Assembly (NCBI RefSeq): GCF_900114015.1
Contig: NZ_FORN01000015.1
Coordinates: 1-64,000, forward strand
Origin: Caulobacter sp. UNC279MFTsu5.1
Lineage (GTDB): Bacteria; Pseudomonadota; Alphaproteobacteria; Caulobacterales; Caulobacteraceae
DNA: 64,000 nucleotides
Reading direction: 5' to 3'
Shown here piece by piece: positions 11,806-19,961 of this stretch. The first letter of the stretch is position 1; each line of letters begins with the position of its first letter. The position numbers were made by a program, and so were the translations under genes. Below the pieces are notes generated by a model. It did no database searches. It was not told the DNA's origin and saw only the letters and a list, made by a program, of their open reading frames with translations.

Positions 11806-12258
11806 ATGGATGAACTTGCCTACAAAAGAACTATCGACCTAATCGAGCGCAATCGATCGATCGCTGAGTTCGCGGATTTCGGAGATGGCGTGAGTTCGGA
11901 ATGGATTGCCGCTGCCGAAAAAAATATCGGAAACCCGCTGCCTCAATCTTATAAGTGGTGGCTCGCAAATTACAGTGGTGGAGAAATTGGAGGCGAGGAA
12001 ATTTTTAGCATCTATGCTGAAAATCCCGATGATGTTGTTGGTGGCGATATTGTCTATATGTACAAATTGGCTATGAAAGACGGTTTAGATTCGAGCCTCA
12101 TACCTTTGTGCCATAGTGATATAGACGGTGTTTTCGCATTTCAAACCGCAAACGGCATAGAAGGAAACGAATACCCCGTCCTATCGTTGGCGACTGGCGA
12201 GAAATACGCCGATGATTTTCTTGAATTCATCGAAAAGCGGATAAATCTGTTCACCTGA
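11806..12258 (+). CDS. SUKH (SMI1/KNR4) family immunity protein
   Basis: 150 aa, starting 3 bp after the Rhs stop, so translation is probably coupled. The fold is that of SMI1/KNR4 (SUKH-1) immunity proteins: EKNIGNPLPQSYKWWLANYS near residue 40, GGEEIFSIY, and the late SLATGEKYADDFLEFIEK. SUKH proteins neutralise many nuclease toxins of polymorphic toxin systems, so it should protect against the LHH tip encoded just upstream. Its base composition is low in GC and matches the toxin tip, not the surrounding genes, indicating that tip and immunity gene arrived together. Pairing is inferred from position and composition. Confidence 0.9.
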   Translation: MDELAYKRTIDLIERNRSIAEFADFGDGVSSEWIAAAEKNIGNPLPQSYKWWLANYSGGEIGGEEIFSIYAENPDDVVGGDIVYMYKLAMKDGLDSSLIPLCHSDIDGVFAFQTANGIEGNEYPVLSLATGEKYADDFLEFIEKRINLFT

Positions 12259-12280
12259 GCCCTACTTCGAGACCCTTGAA

Positions 12281-12919
12281 ATGAGGAAGGACGTCAAGGT
12301 CGGCCTGCTGTCCGCCGTCGGGACAAGCCTCGACCCGTACATGGCCGAGCATGGTTTCCATCGGGGAAGGAACAGCCTGATCTACAAGCGAGCCCTCGCT
12401 GGCGCGACGCAGATCATCGACCTCCCTTTCGACGCCCGCCCTAAGGAGGACCCCGTCACCGTCGCGGCCCTCTATCCTCGAATGGAAGTTCGAATTCCCT
12501 CCGTGGACGCCGTCCTGGAGGCCATGATGGGTGGCGCGTCCGGGGCGTTGCGGGGCTATTCGGACGCCAGGTCGAAGCAACCGATCGGCTTCACCTCGGA
12601 GAAGGCCGACCCGGGTCGGTGGTATGTGCGCCAACTGGACGATCTTCCCGCCGCCGTCGATGAGGTCCGCACCTTCCTGGATCGATGGACGATGCCGCTC
12701 CTAGACGTCTATGCAACGCCCGAGGACATGGTGGCGGCGCAAGAGCGCAACGATGGCCGATTGAGGAACGACCGCCCCCAACTCATCCGCGTCGTCGCCG
12801 CCGCGCTCGTCTGCGGCAGGCAGGATTTTGCACAAGCCTTGATGGAAGAACACTTCGGGGCGCCGGGCGCCCGGCGTCTGTACCAGCAGGTCTTTGACTA
12901 TATCCAACGCGCGACGTGA
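12281..12919 (+). CDS. Hypothetical protein, DUF4304-like; possible extra immunity gene
   Basis: 212 aa, cytoplasmic, no signal. The first half (SLDPYMAEHGFHRGRNSLIYKR ... followed by IIDLPFDARPK and ALYPRMEVRIPS) resembles the DUF4304 pattern of a helix, a strand with a charged turn and a set of strands, a group common among immunity proteins beside toxins. The second half is helical and unrecognised. GC content is back to the chromosomal level, so it was not acquired with the preceding SUKH gene. It is 22 bp downstream of that gene and has no strong Shine-Dalgarno. It may be an older immunity gene left after a previous toxin tip was replaced. Family assignment is tentative. Confidence 0.6.
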   Translation: MRKDVKVGLLSAVGTSLDPYMAEHGFHRGRNSLIYKRALAGATQIIDLPFDARPKEDPVTVAALYPRMEVRIPSVDAVLEAMMGGASGALRGYSDARSKQPIGFTSEKADPGRWYVRQLDDLPAAVDEVRTFLDRWTMPLLDVYATPEDMVAAQERNDGRLRNDRPQLIRVVAAALVCGRQDFAQALMEEHFGAPGARRLYQQVFDYIQRAT

Positions 12920-13487
12920 GGTCGTCGGAGATGTTCGAGAGGGTTGGATCCTGACCCAGACCCTGATCGAAGCGGCGTTCGCGCAGACGGCGAAATATTG
13001 GGAGACCGCCGAAGAGGCCTTGCGTCCAAAAATGTGGCCGCCGACACCCTTCCGTCACGGAATCCCCGCGCTTGCGCCGGGCGTTTTCAGGCCCAGCAGT
13101 CCCATGCTGGAGGAGCGCTTCCAGCTCTGTGGCCGATGGACGACGGCGAGCCACGGCCACTGGCTTTCCACGTCCGACATGGAGGCCCTTTGGTTGAACA
13201 ACGGAACCGATCCCTTCGTCGAAGGCGTCAAGCAGATGCAAGCCGCCAGCGCGGAAGGCTGGGCCAACGACGCCTCCACCCTGTTCCGACCTGAACGGTT
13301 GTCGCTTTTCGCCGGTAGTGAATACAACAACGAGCGGATCTACCTGCTTTGGCTGGACTTCGAGGACGAGCCGGAACTCTGGGTCTATGACGCCAACGGA
13401 GAGTCTCGATATCGCGACCTAGCCGCCTACCTGCGGGCCTATCTCGCCGAAGATGTCAGCGCCGCGTCGATCTCCTGGCGAGCCTAG
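12894..13487 (+). CDS. Hypothetical protein, possible SUKH-like immunity relative
   Basis: Up to 197 aa if read from the TTG at 12894, which overlaps the previous gene by 26 bp; no ATG or GTG is available until Met47, so the start is uncertain. The visible protein is soluble; its C-terminal part (NNERIYLLWLDFEDEPELWV, then YRDLAAYLRAYL) reads like the end of SMI1/KNR4-type proteins, where a strand pair is followed by a helix. The N-terminal part was not recognised. Overlap with the upstream gene suggests translational coupling. Together with 12281-12919 it forms a trailing pair behind the toxin-immunity cassette. Function is inferred only from context. Confidence 0.55.
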   Translation: MTISNARREVVGDVREGWILTQTLIEAAFAQTAKYWETAEEALRPKMWPPTPFRHGIPALAPGVFRPSSPMLEERFQLCGRWTTASHGHWLSTSDMEALWLNNGTDPFVEGVKQMQAASAEGWANDASTLFRPERLSLFAGSEYNNERIYLLWLDFEDEPELWVYDANGESRYRDLAAYLRAYLAEDVSAASISWRA

Positions 13488-13543
13488 GCGCCTTTGCGGC
13501 TACGGCCGCCGTCGCCGCGCGCCCGGCCGAGCCGGCCTGAGCG

Positions 13544-15148
13544 TCAACCGACCGCCAGGCGCACCGCCCGGCTGAGGTCAGCGATGGCGATCGGCTTGCG
13601 CAGGACGGCGGCGGCCTCGATCTGATCGAGGGCCAGGGAGTCCGCATAGCCGCTCAGGAAGACGATCGGCAGATGGGGATAGGCGGCTTGGGCGCGTCGC
13701 GCGACCTCGGCCCCGGTCATGCCCGGCATCGCATAGTCCAGCACCACGGCGTCGGGCGTCTCGGTTTCCAGTTGGGCCAGTCCCGAGGGGCCGTCCGACG
13801 CCGAGCGCACCAGGAAACCTTCGCTGACCAGGGCCTCGCAGAGGCTTTCGCGGACATGGTGGTCGTCGTCGACGACGAGCACCCGAAGGCCTTTTCGCTG
13901 CGTCTGGACCGGTTCGGGCGGCGCTTCGATGCGCAAGGCGGGGGGCTCGGTTCGCGGAAGTGAAACCCGGACCCGCGTGCCGGCGCCCGGAGCGCTGTCG
14001 ATCTCGCAATCGCCGCCGCATTGGCGCGCGAAGCCATGAACCTGCGCCAGGCCTAGGCCGGTGCCGGATCCTGTTCTGGTGGTGAAGAAGGGCTCGGTCG
14101 CGCGCGCCAGCACCTCCGGCGTCATCCCGACACCGGTGTCCGCGACCTCCAGGACGATCCGATCCGGTTCGAGGCGCGTGCTCAGGCGCACCAGGCCGCC
14201 ATCGGGCAAGGCCTCCCGGGCGTTGACGATCAGGTTCAGCGCCGCCAGCTCCAGCTGCGTGGCGTCGGTGCTGGCCCACGCGCCATCGGCCTCCAGGCTC
14301 ACCTCGAGATCGACCCCCGGGCCGAGCGCCTGGCGCAGCAGCGGGTCGCTGCGCCGCAAGGTGGCGTCGACCTCCAGCGGCTCCAGCCTCAGACGCTGGG
14401 TGCGGGAGAACGCCAGGAGCTGGCCGGTGACCTTGGCGCCGCGGTTGGCGGCCTCGAGGGCGTTGTCGACGAACCGGCGGCACGGCTCCGCCTCGGGCGG
14501 AAGTTTGCGCTGCAGCAGCTCCAGATTGCCGATCACGGCGGCGAGCAGGTTGTTGAAGTCGTGGGCGACGCCGCCGGTGAGGCGGCCGATGGCCTCGATT
14601 TTCTGGGCCTGCATCAGCGCCTGCTCGGCCTTGAGGCGTTCGGCGGCGTGGTGGTCGACCTCTTCGAGCGCCCGCTCCAGTTCGGCTGTGCGGGCTCGCA
14701 CGCTCTGCTCGAGTTGGTCGTTCTCGCGCCGAAGCCGGCCAAGAGTGCGGGCGCTGGCCAGGACGGGCAGCAGATTGCTCAGCTTGAGCGGCTTAAGGAC
14801 ATAGTCGACGGCGCCGCTGCGCATCGACTCCACCGCCGAGGCGATGGTCCCTTCGCCGGTCATGATGACCCCGGACAGGTAAGGGTCGCGGTCGTGGGCC
14901 TTCTGCAGGAGCTCGACGCCCGTGGTCGACGGCATCTTCAGGTCGGTCAGCAGCACGTCGAACGCGCCGGGCGTGATCGCTTCCAGCGCCTCGGCCGGAC
15001 TGGTGAAGCCGGTGACGTCGAAGCCCTGGCCGCCGAGCGTCACGCGCAGGGCCTGGAGATTGGCCGCCTCGTCATCGACGATCAGGATGCGCGTCCGCCG
15101 AACGTCGTCGTCTGCCGGGTTCTGAGGTTCGGGCATGGAACGGCTCAC
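13544..15148 (-). CDS. Cytoplasmic hybrid histidine kinase, REC-HisKA-HATPase-REC
   Basis: 534 aa. An N-terminal receiver (ILIVDDEAANLQAL, phospho-acceptor in LLTDLKMP, AVDYVLKPLKL) is followed by a coiled coil (about 130-170), a HisKA box with GGVAHDFNNLLAAVIGNLEL, an HATPase domain (NLIVNAREALPDGG, VADTGVGM, FFTTRTGSGTGLGLAQV) and a C-terminal receiver (VLVVDDDHHV, VLDYAMPGMTG). No transmembrane segment or DNA-binding output is present. The GTG start at 15148 overlaps the stop of the upstream kinase by four bases (GTGA); an in-frame ATG lies at 15136. The N-terminal receiver could accept phosphate from the receiver of the upstream kinase, making a relay, but that is inference. Signal unknown. 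Confidence 0.9.
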   Translation of the reverse strand: MSRSMPEPQNPADDDVRRTRILIVDDEAANLQALRVTLGGQGFDVTGFTSPAEALEAITPGAFDVLLTDLKMPSTTGVELLQKAHDRDPYLSGVIMTGEGTIASAVESMRSGAVDYVLKPLKLSNLLPVLASARTLGRLRRENDQLEQSVRARTAELERALEEVDHHAAERLKAEQALMQAQKIEAIGRLTGGVAHDFNNLLAAVIGNLELLQRKLPPEAEPCRRFVDNALEAANRGAKVTGQLLAFSRTQRLRLEPLEVDATLRRSDPLLRQALGPGVDLEVSLEADGAWASTDATQLELAALNLIVNAREALPDGGLVRLSTRLEPDRIVLEVADTGVGMTPEVLARATEPFFTTRTGSGTGLGLAQVHGFARQCGGDCEIDSAPGAGTRVRVSLPRTEPPALRIEAPPEPVQTQRKGLRVLVVDDDHHVRESLCEALVSEGFLVRSASDGPSGLAQLETETPDAVVLDYAMPGMTGAEVARRAQAAYPHLPIVFLSGYADSLALDQIEAAAVLRKPIAIADLSRAVRLAVG

Positions 15149-18090
15149 ATCGTCAAGCGGGCGAGAGCCGCGCGAAGTTCGCGCAGCTTGGGCGGTTTGC
15201 TCAGCACCAGATCAATGTGGGGTGGGATGTCCTCGTCGGCGAGAAGTCCCTGGCCCCAGCCCGTGAGCAGGATCACCGGCGTCGTGGCCGACAGCTCCTT
15301 GATCGCGGTCGCCACGCGACGGCCGTCGACATAGGGCATGCCCAGGTCGGTGAAGACGGCGTCGAAGCGGTCGCCGGCCTGGCTGGCCTCGAAGAGTTCG
15401 ATCCCCGCGCCGCCGCCATTGGCGATGGTCACGACATGTCCGTCGCTTTCCAGGGCGTCGCTCAACGCCTTGAGCAGAACGGGATCGTCGTCCACCAGCA
15501 GCAGCCGCAGCCGGCGTCGCGGAGCGACCGCCGCGGCGTCCGGGACGGCGCGACCGTCGATCGCCCGGGCGAAGGTCAGCGAGACGGCGGCGCCGGCGCC
15601 GGGCGAGGATTGGATATCGAGTTCGGCGCCGTGACGCTGCGCGACGCCATAGACCATCGCCAAGCCCAGACCCGTCCCGCGTTCGCCCTTGGTGGTGAAG
15701 AAGGGTTCGAGGCATCGCCGACGGGCCTCGGCGTCCATGCCGATCCCGTTGTCCGCGACGCTGACCCGCACGGCGTCGCCGGCGTTGCCGCCGATCCTGG
15801 CGGTGCTGACCGTGAGAACCCCACCATCGGGCAGGGCGTCGATGGCGTTGAACACCAGATTGACCAGCGCTTCGCGGATTTCGCTCGCGACGCCCAGGAC
15901 CAGCGGCAGGTCGGGCTCCAGGGCGGTTACGACCTTGATGACCACGCCGCGCTGCATGGCCATGTCGTTCCACCGCGCCCGGGTGAGCTCCAGGACCTGA
16001 TCGACCAGTTCGTTCAATTGGACCGGCTCGGTCTCCAGCTGGGTTTCCCGCAGCCTGTAGAACTCGCGCATCTTGCCGATCGTCTGGCCCACGTCCTCGA
16101 CCGCGCGGTTGATGATCTCCAGTTGACCGCGTCCGGCGGGGCTGAGACCGGTCTCGGTTTCGAGCATGGCCTCCGTATAGAGCGAGACCGGCGACAGGGC
16201 GTTGTTGATGTCGTGGGCGATGCCGCTGGCCATCTGGCCCAGCGCCTTCAGCCGTTCCTGCTGCATGATCGCCTGCTGGGACTGGCGCAGATCGTCATAG
16301 GCGGCCTGGAGCGCGGTGTGCAGCTGGGCCTGGTGAGCCGCGAGCGCGACGTGTTCACTCAGTTGGCGCAGGAATTCGCATTCGGCGCTGACGAAGGCGT
16401 TCGGTTGGAAGCGGGCCACGACCAGGACGCCGAACACCTTGCTCTCGACCTGCAGGGGCGCGCAGACCATCGATCCGAGGCCGCCGCCCGCCAGCCGTTG
16501 CGGGAACGGGAAGGGGATGTTGGCGATGTCCGGTTCGTAGACCAGTCGTCCCCGGACGCACTGCGAGAGGCCGTTTTCGTCGATGTCGACGCGGGCGCGT
16601 TCCGGCATGGCCAGTTCCAGCGCCAACGCCTGGCTGTTGAGCCCGACGGCGGCGACCGTGAGGGCTCGTTCCAGGTCGTCGTACAGGCAAAGGCAGGCGA
16701 AGTCGGCCGGCAGCTGGTCCTCGATGCTCCGCACCACGACCTGGAAGATGCTCTGGTTGTCCTGCCGTTGACCGATGGCGCGCGTGATCTCGTCCAGGAG
16801 GCTCAGCCGTTCGAGCTGCGTATGGAGCTTGGCTTCGGCATCCTTGCGCTCGGTGATGTCCGTCGAGATGCCGAACACCGCGTAGACTTGGCCCGTCTCG
16901 TCCCGCAACGGGGACTTCACCGAGATGTAGGCGTGGGGGCCGTCGTCGTGCGGGGCGACCTCCTCCTCGGTGAGCGGCTGATCGGCCGCGGCCACGCGCA
17001 CGTCCATGGAGCGGAAGGCGTCGGCGATCTCCGCCGGGAAGATGTCGTGGTCGGTGCGCCCGATCATCCCGTCGCGGTCGATGTGGAAGATGTCGCCGTA
17101 GCGGCGATTGACCATCAGGTAGCGGCCGTCCAGAGCCTTGACATAAATGACGGCGGGAGAGTTTTCGACCACGGCCTCGAGCAGGCGCTGGCTCTTCCAG
17201 CGCTCCAGGGTTTCGGCTTCCAGCTCGGCGGTGCGTTCGGCGACGCGCTGGTCCAGCTCGGCGTTGAGCGTCGACAGGGCGGCCTCGGCCTGGACGCGGT
17301 CGCGCATGTCCCGCGACGCCGTCTGAAACAGGAAGAACAGCAGCGTGAAGTCGCCGGCCATCTTGCCCAGATGCGCGGCCATCGCGGGCGCGTCGGCGGG
17401 CGACCGCGAATAGAGCATGACGCCGTTGGCCAAGGCGAGGATGGCCGCTGTCGTGGGCAGCGCCCCAGCGATCCGGTCGTGGTCGGCCAGCCGCCACGCC
17501 AGGACACCCGCCAGGACCCAAAGCAAGGGGGGCAGGATCAACGTCGGACGGGTGATCCCCAGGGGCCCCGGCGGGAGATAGGTTGGCAGATGCTGATAGG
17601 CGGCGAACAGGGCGGCCGCCGTCACCAAGATCGCCAAGGCGAAGACGGCCAGGCCGGAACGGCCGCCCGCTGGCCAGATCAGGGCGCCGATCACGCCCAG
17701 GGGCAGCAGGTGGGACGGCGGCGGCCATGTCGACGGCCGCAGAACCCCGCTGGAGGCCCTGATCGGGGCCAGCGGACCCGACCATTCGACGGTCACGAGG
17801 ACATGGACGACCTCCATGGCGCAGGTCGCCAGGAAGACGAGGGCCAGACGTTTGGCGATGTCGCCGCGCTCATGCTGGCCGGCGCCCCACAGGTTCAGCG
17901 CCAAGATTCCCGACAGCAGGGCCACGCCCGTGTCGAGAATGGTGTGCAGGTTGGGATAGACCCTGTGCCCGTCGGCCAGCAGAACGCCGCTGACGAGGCC
18001 GAAGACGACCAGCACGATCGCGGGACTGGGGGGGCGCGCCAAACCGAAGGCGGCTGATTCCAGAGATTCTGCTGGCGTGGGTTCGGCCAA
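15145..18090 (-). CDS. Membrane hybrid histidine kinase, 7-8 TM - PAS - GAF - HisKA - HATPase - REC
   Basis: 981 aa, TTG start with GGGGGAG upstream. The first ~260 residues hold seven or eight hydrophobic helices and resemble the integral membrane sensor (MASE-type) domains. A coiled coil leads to a PAS domain (about 310-420, YVKALDGRYLMVNRRYGDIF), a GAF domain (about 440-590), HisKA (LGQMASGIAHDINNALSPVS), HATPase (NLVFNAIDALPDGG, VADNGIGM, GTGLGLAMVYGV) and a terminal receiver (LLLVDDDPVL, VFTDLGMPYVDG). The downstream kinase gene overlaps it by 4 bp. No response regulator with an output domain is adjacent, so the final target must be elsewhere. The ligand cannot be predicted. Confidence 0.9.
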   Translation of the reverse strand: MAEPTPAESLESAAFGLARPPSPAIVLVVFGLVSGVLLADGHRVYPNLHTILDTGVALLSGILALNLWGAGQHERGDIAKRLALVFLATCAMEVVHVLVTVEWSGPLAPIRASSGVLRPSTWPPPSHLLPLGVIGALIWPAGGRSGLAVFALAILVTAAALFAAYQHLPTYLPPGPLGITRPTLILPPLLWVLAGVLAWRLADHDRIAGALPTTAAILALANGVMLYSRSPADAPAMAAHLGKMAGDFTLLFFLFQTASRDMRDRVQAEAALSTLNAELDQRVAERTAELEAETLERWKSQRLLEAVVENSPAVIYVKALDGRYLMVNRRYGDIFHIDRDGMIGRTDHDIFPAEIADAFRSMDVRVAAADQPLTEEEVAPHDDGPHAYISVKSPLRDETGQVYAVFGISTDITERKDAEAKLHTQLERLSLLDEITRAIGQRQDNQSIFQVVVRSIEDQLPADFACLCLYDDLERALTVAAVGLNSQALALELAMPERARVDIDENGLSQCVRGRLVYEPDIANIPFPFPQRLAGGGLGSMVCAPLQVESKVFGVLVVARFQPNAFVSAECEFLRQLSEHVALAAHQAQLHTALQAAYDDLRQSQQAIMQQERLKALGQMASGIAHDINNALSPVSLYTEAMLETETGLSPAGRGQLEIINRAVEDVGQTIGKMREFYRLRETQLETEPVQLNELVDQVLELTRARWNDMAMQRGVVIKVVTALEPDLPLVLGVASEIREALVNLVFNAIDALPDGGVLTVSTARIGGNAGDAVRVSVADNGIGMDAEARRRCLEPFFTTKGERGTGLGLAMVYGVAQRHGAELDIQSSPGAGAAVSLTFARAIDGRAVPDAAAVAPRRRLRLLLVDDDPVLLKALSDALESDGHVVTIANGGGAGIELFEASQAGDRFDAVFTDLGMPYVDGRRVATAIKELSATTPVILLTGWGQGLLADEDIPPHIDLVLSKPPKLRELRAALARLTM

Positions 18091-18259
18091 GGCGCTCCCC
18101 CGAACTGGGCTACAGCGAGACCGTTATTCGTATCTCAACTGCGGCCATTCGCAACCCAGCGATGAAGGGGGTAAAATCACGCACACCGGACGGCGATTGG
18201 GCGGACGAGCCAGACCGGTTCAGATCCGATCCCGTCCACCTGATCTCAGGATTGACGAC

Positions 18260-19045
18260 CTAGGCCGCGCGCCTGGCGTAGAGGAACTCGATCACCGCCG
18301 CCCGGGCGTGGATGTAGGTCGGATCCTCGGCGACGGCGAGACGATCGCGCGGACGCTGGAGGGCCACGTCGAGCACCTGGCCGATCGCGGCGCGGGGGCC
18401 GTTGGTCATCATCACGATGCGATCCGACAGCAGGGCCGCCTCGTCGACGTCGTGGGTGACCATCAGCACCGTGTTGCGCAGGCTGGCGTGGATCTCCATG
18501 ACGCTGTCCTGCAGGTGGGCGCGGGTCAGGGCGTCCAGGGCCCCAAACGGCTCGTCGAGCAGCAGGACCTTGGGCTCCATGGCCAGGGCGCGGGCGATGC
18601 CCACCCGCTGCTTCATGCCGCCGGAGATTTCCGAGGGCCGCTTGTCCAGGGCATGGGTCATCTTGACCAGCTCCAGATTGTGCAGCGTCCATTCCCGGCG
18701 CTCGGCGGCGGTCTTCACCCCGCCGAACACCTTGTCGACCGCCAGGGAGACGTTCTCGCGCACCGACAGCCAGGGCAGCAGCGAGTGGTTCTGGAACACC
18801 ACCGCCCGGTCGGGGCCCGGAGCATTGACCTCCTGCTTGTCGAGGATCACCGCGCCGGTGGTCACCGGCACCAGGCCGGCGACGACGTTCAGCAGGGTGG
18901 ACTTGCCGCAGCCGGAATGACCGATGATCGAGACGAACTCGCCCTTGTCGACCTTCAGGTCGACGCCGGTCAGAACCTCGGAGCGGACGGCGCCCTTGGC
19001 GAAGGTGACCCCGACGCCTTCGATGGAGAGATAGGCCTTGGCCAT
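18260..19045 (-). CDS. nrtD: Nitrate/nitrite ABC transporter ATP-binding protein
   Basis: 261 aa, complete ABC ATPase: Walker A GHSGCGKST, Q-loop FQNHSLLPWLSV, signature ISGGMKQRVGIARAL, Walker B VLLLDEPFGALD and switch MVTHDVDEA. The sequence style (NHSLLPWLSVRENV, TRAHLQDSVMEIH) is that of NrtD/NasD subunits that power nitrate, nitrite or cyanate uptake. It is the last gene of the porin-binding protein-permease-ATPase operon and starts 14 bp after the permease stop, with AAGGAG ahead of its ATG. The substrate is inferred from the NrtA-like protein and the ANTAR leader of the operon. Confidence 0.92.
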   Translation of the reverse strand: MAKAYLSIEGVGVTFAKGAVRSEVLTGVDLKVDKGEFVSIIGHSGCGKSTLLNVVAGLVPVTTGAVILDKQEVNAPGPDRAVVFQNHSLLPWLSVRENVSLAVDKVFGGVKTAAERREWTLHNLELVKMTHALDKRPSEISGGMKQRVGIARALAMEPKVLLLDEPFGALDALTRAHLQDSVMEIHASLRNTVLMVTHDVDEAALLSDRIVMMTNGPRAAIGQVLDVALQRPRDRLAVAEDPTYIHARAAVIEFLYARRAA

Positions 19046-19058
19046 GATGCAGGTCTCC

Positions 19059-19949
19059 TTAGCTCGCCGCGTTGCCGCGCGAGACGATGTGGCCCAGCAG
19101 GGCCACGAGGCGATCGAGGAAGAAGCCGGTCAGCCCGACCCAGGCCAGGGCCACGATGATGTCGGAGATGCGCGAGGCGTTGTACTGGTCCCAGATGAAG
19201 AACCCGACGCCGACGCCGCCCAGCAGCATCTCGGAGGCGACGATGGCCAGCCAGCTCATGCCGATGCCGATCCGCAGGCCGGTGAAGATGTAGGGCGTGG
19301 TGGCCGGCAGCAGGATCTTGAAGAAGTACTCGACCGGCGACAGTCGCAGCACCTTGGCGACATTGACGTAGTCGGTCGGGATGTTGCGCACGCCGACGGC
19401 GGTGTTGATGATGATCGGCCAGATCGAGGTGATGAAGATCACGAACAGGGCCGAAGGCTGGGCCTCGCGGAAGGCGGCCAACGAGATCGGCAGCCAGGCC
19501 AGGGGCGGCACGGTGCGCAGAACCTGGAAGATCGGATCCAGCCCCCGGTGCGCCCAGCGGTTGGAGCCGATCAGCACGCCCAGCATCACGCCGCAGACCG
19601 CCGAGACCGAGAAGCCGACCCCGACCCGCTTGAGGCTGGTCAGCACGTGCCAGAACAGGCCCTTGTCGACCCCGCCGTGATCGAAGAACGGGTTGAGGAT
19701 CAGGTCCTTGGACTCGGTCCACACCTGGACCGGCGACGGCAGCCCGCCGTAGGAGTCGCCGATCGCCGCCTGCCAGAGGCCCAGGATCGCCAGGACGGTC
19801 AACAGCGGCGGCACGACGGCCGCCGCCGTCGCGCCCGCCCGACGGACGATCTCCGACCCGCGCGAGGCGCGCGGTTCCGGGGGCGGCGGCGCGATCACCG
19901 GGGCCGCGACCGGCTCGGCCGGCGAGAAGGAGGGCTTGGGGAAGGTCAT
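19059..19949 (-). CDS. nrtB: Nitrate/nitrite ABC transporter permease
   Basis: About 296 aa. Six hydrophobic helices of the binding-protein-dependent permease family; the EAA loop region reads NIPTDYVNVAKVLRLSPVEY followed by KILLPATTPYIFTGLRIG, matching NrtB/SsuC-type subunits. A long proline/alanine-rich N terminus precedes the first helix. I use the ATG at 19949 because GGAGG lies seven bases ahead; a GTG directly before it at 19952 is possible. It follows the binding-protein gene by about 12 bp and precedes the ATPase gene, so all are co-translated from one message. Confidence 0.92.
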   Translation of the reverse strand: MTFPKPSFSPAEPVAAPVIAPPPPEPRASRGSEIVRRAGATAAAVVPPLLTVLAILGLWQAAIGDSYGGLPSPVQVWTESKDLILNPFFDHGGVDKGLFWHVLTSLKRVGVGFSVSAVCGVMLGVLIGSNRWAHRGLDPIFQVLRTVPPLAWLPISLAAFREAQPSALFVIFITSIWPIIINTAVGVRNIPTDYVNVAKVLRLSPVEYFFKILLPATTPYIFTGLRIGIGMSWLAIVASEMLLGGVGVGFFIWDQYNASRISDIIVALAWVGLTGFFLDRLVALLGHIVSRGNAAS

Positions 19950-19961
19950 CACGCGTCCTCC

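Noticed and set aside
15217..18057. A 946-codon + strand frame opposite the membrane hybrid kinase
   Set aside because: Antisense shadow; the kinase motifs on the minus strand are unmistakable.
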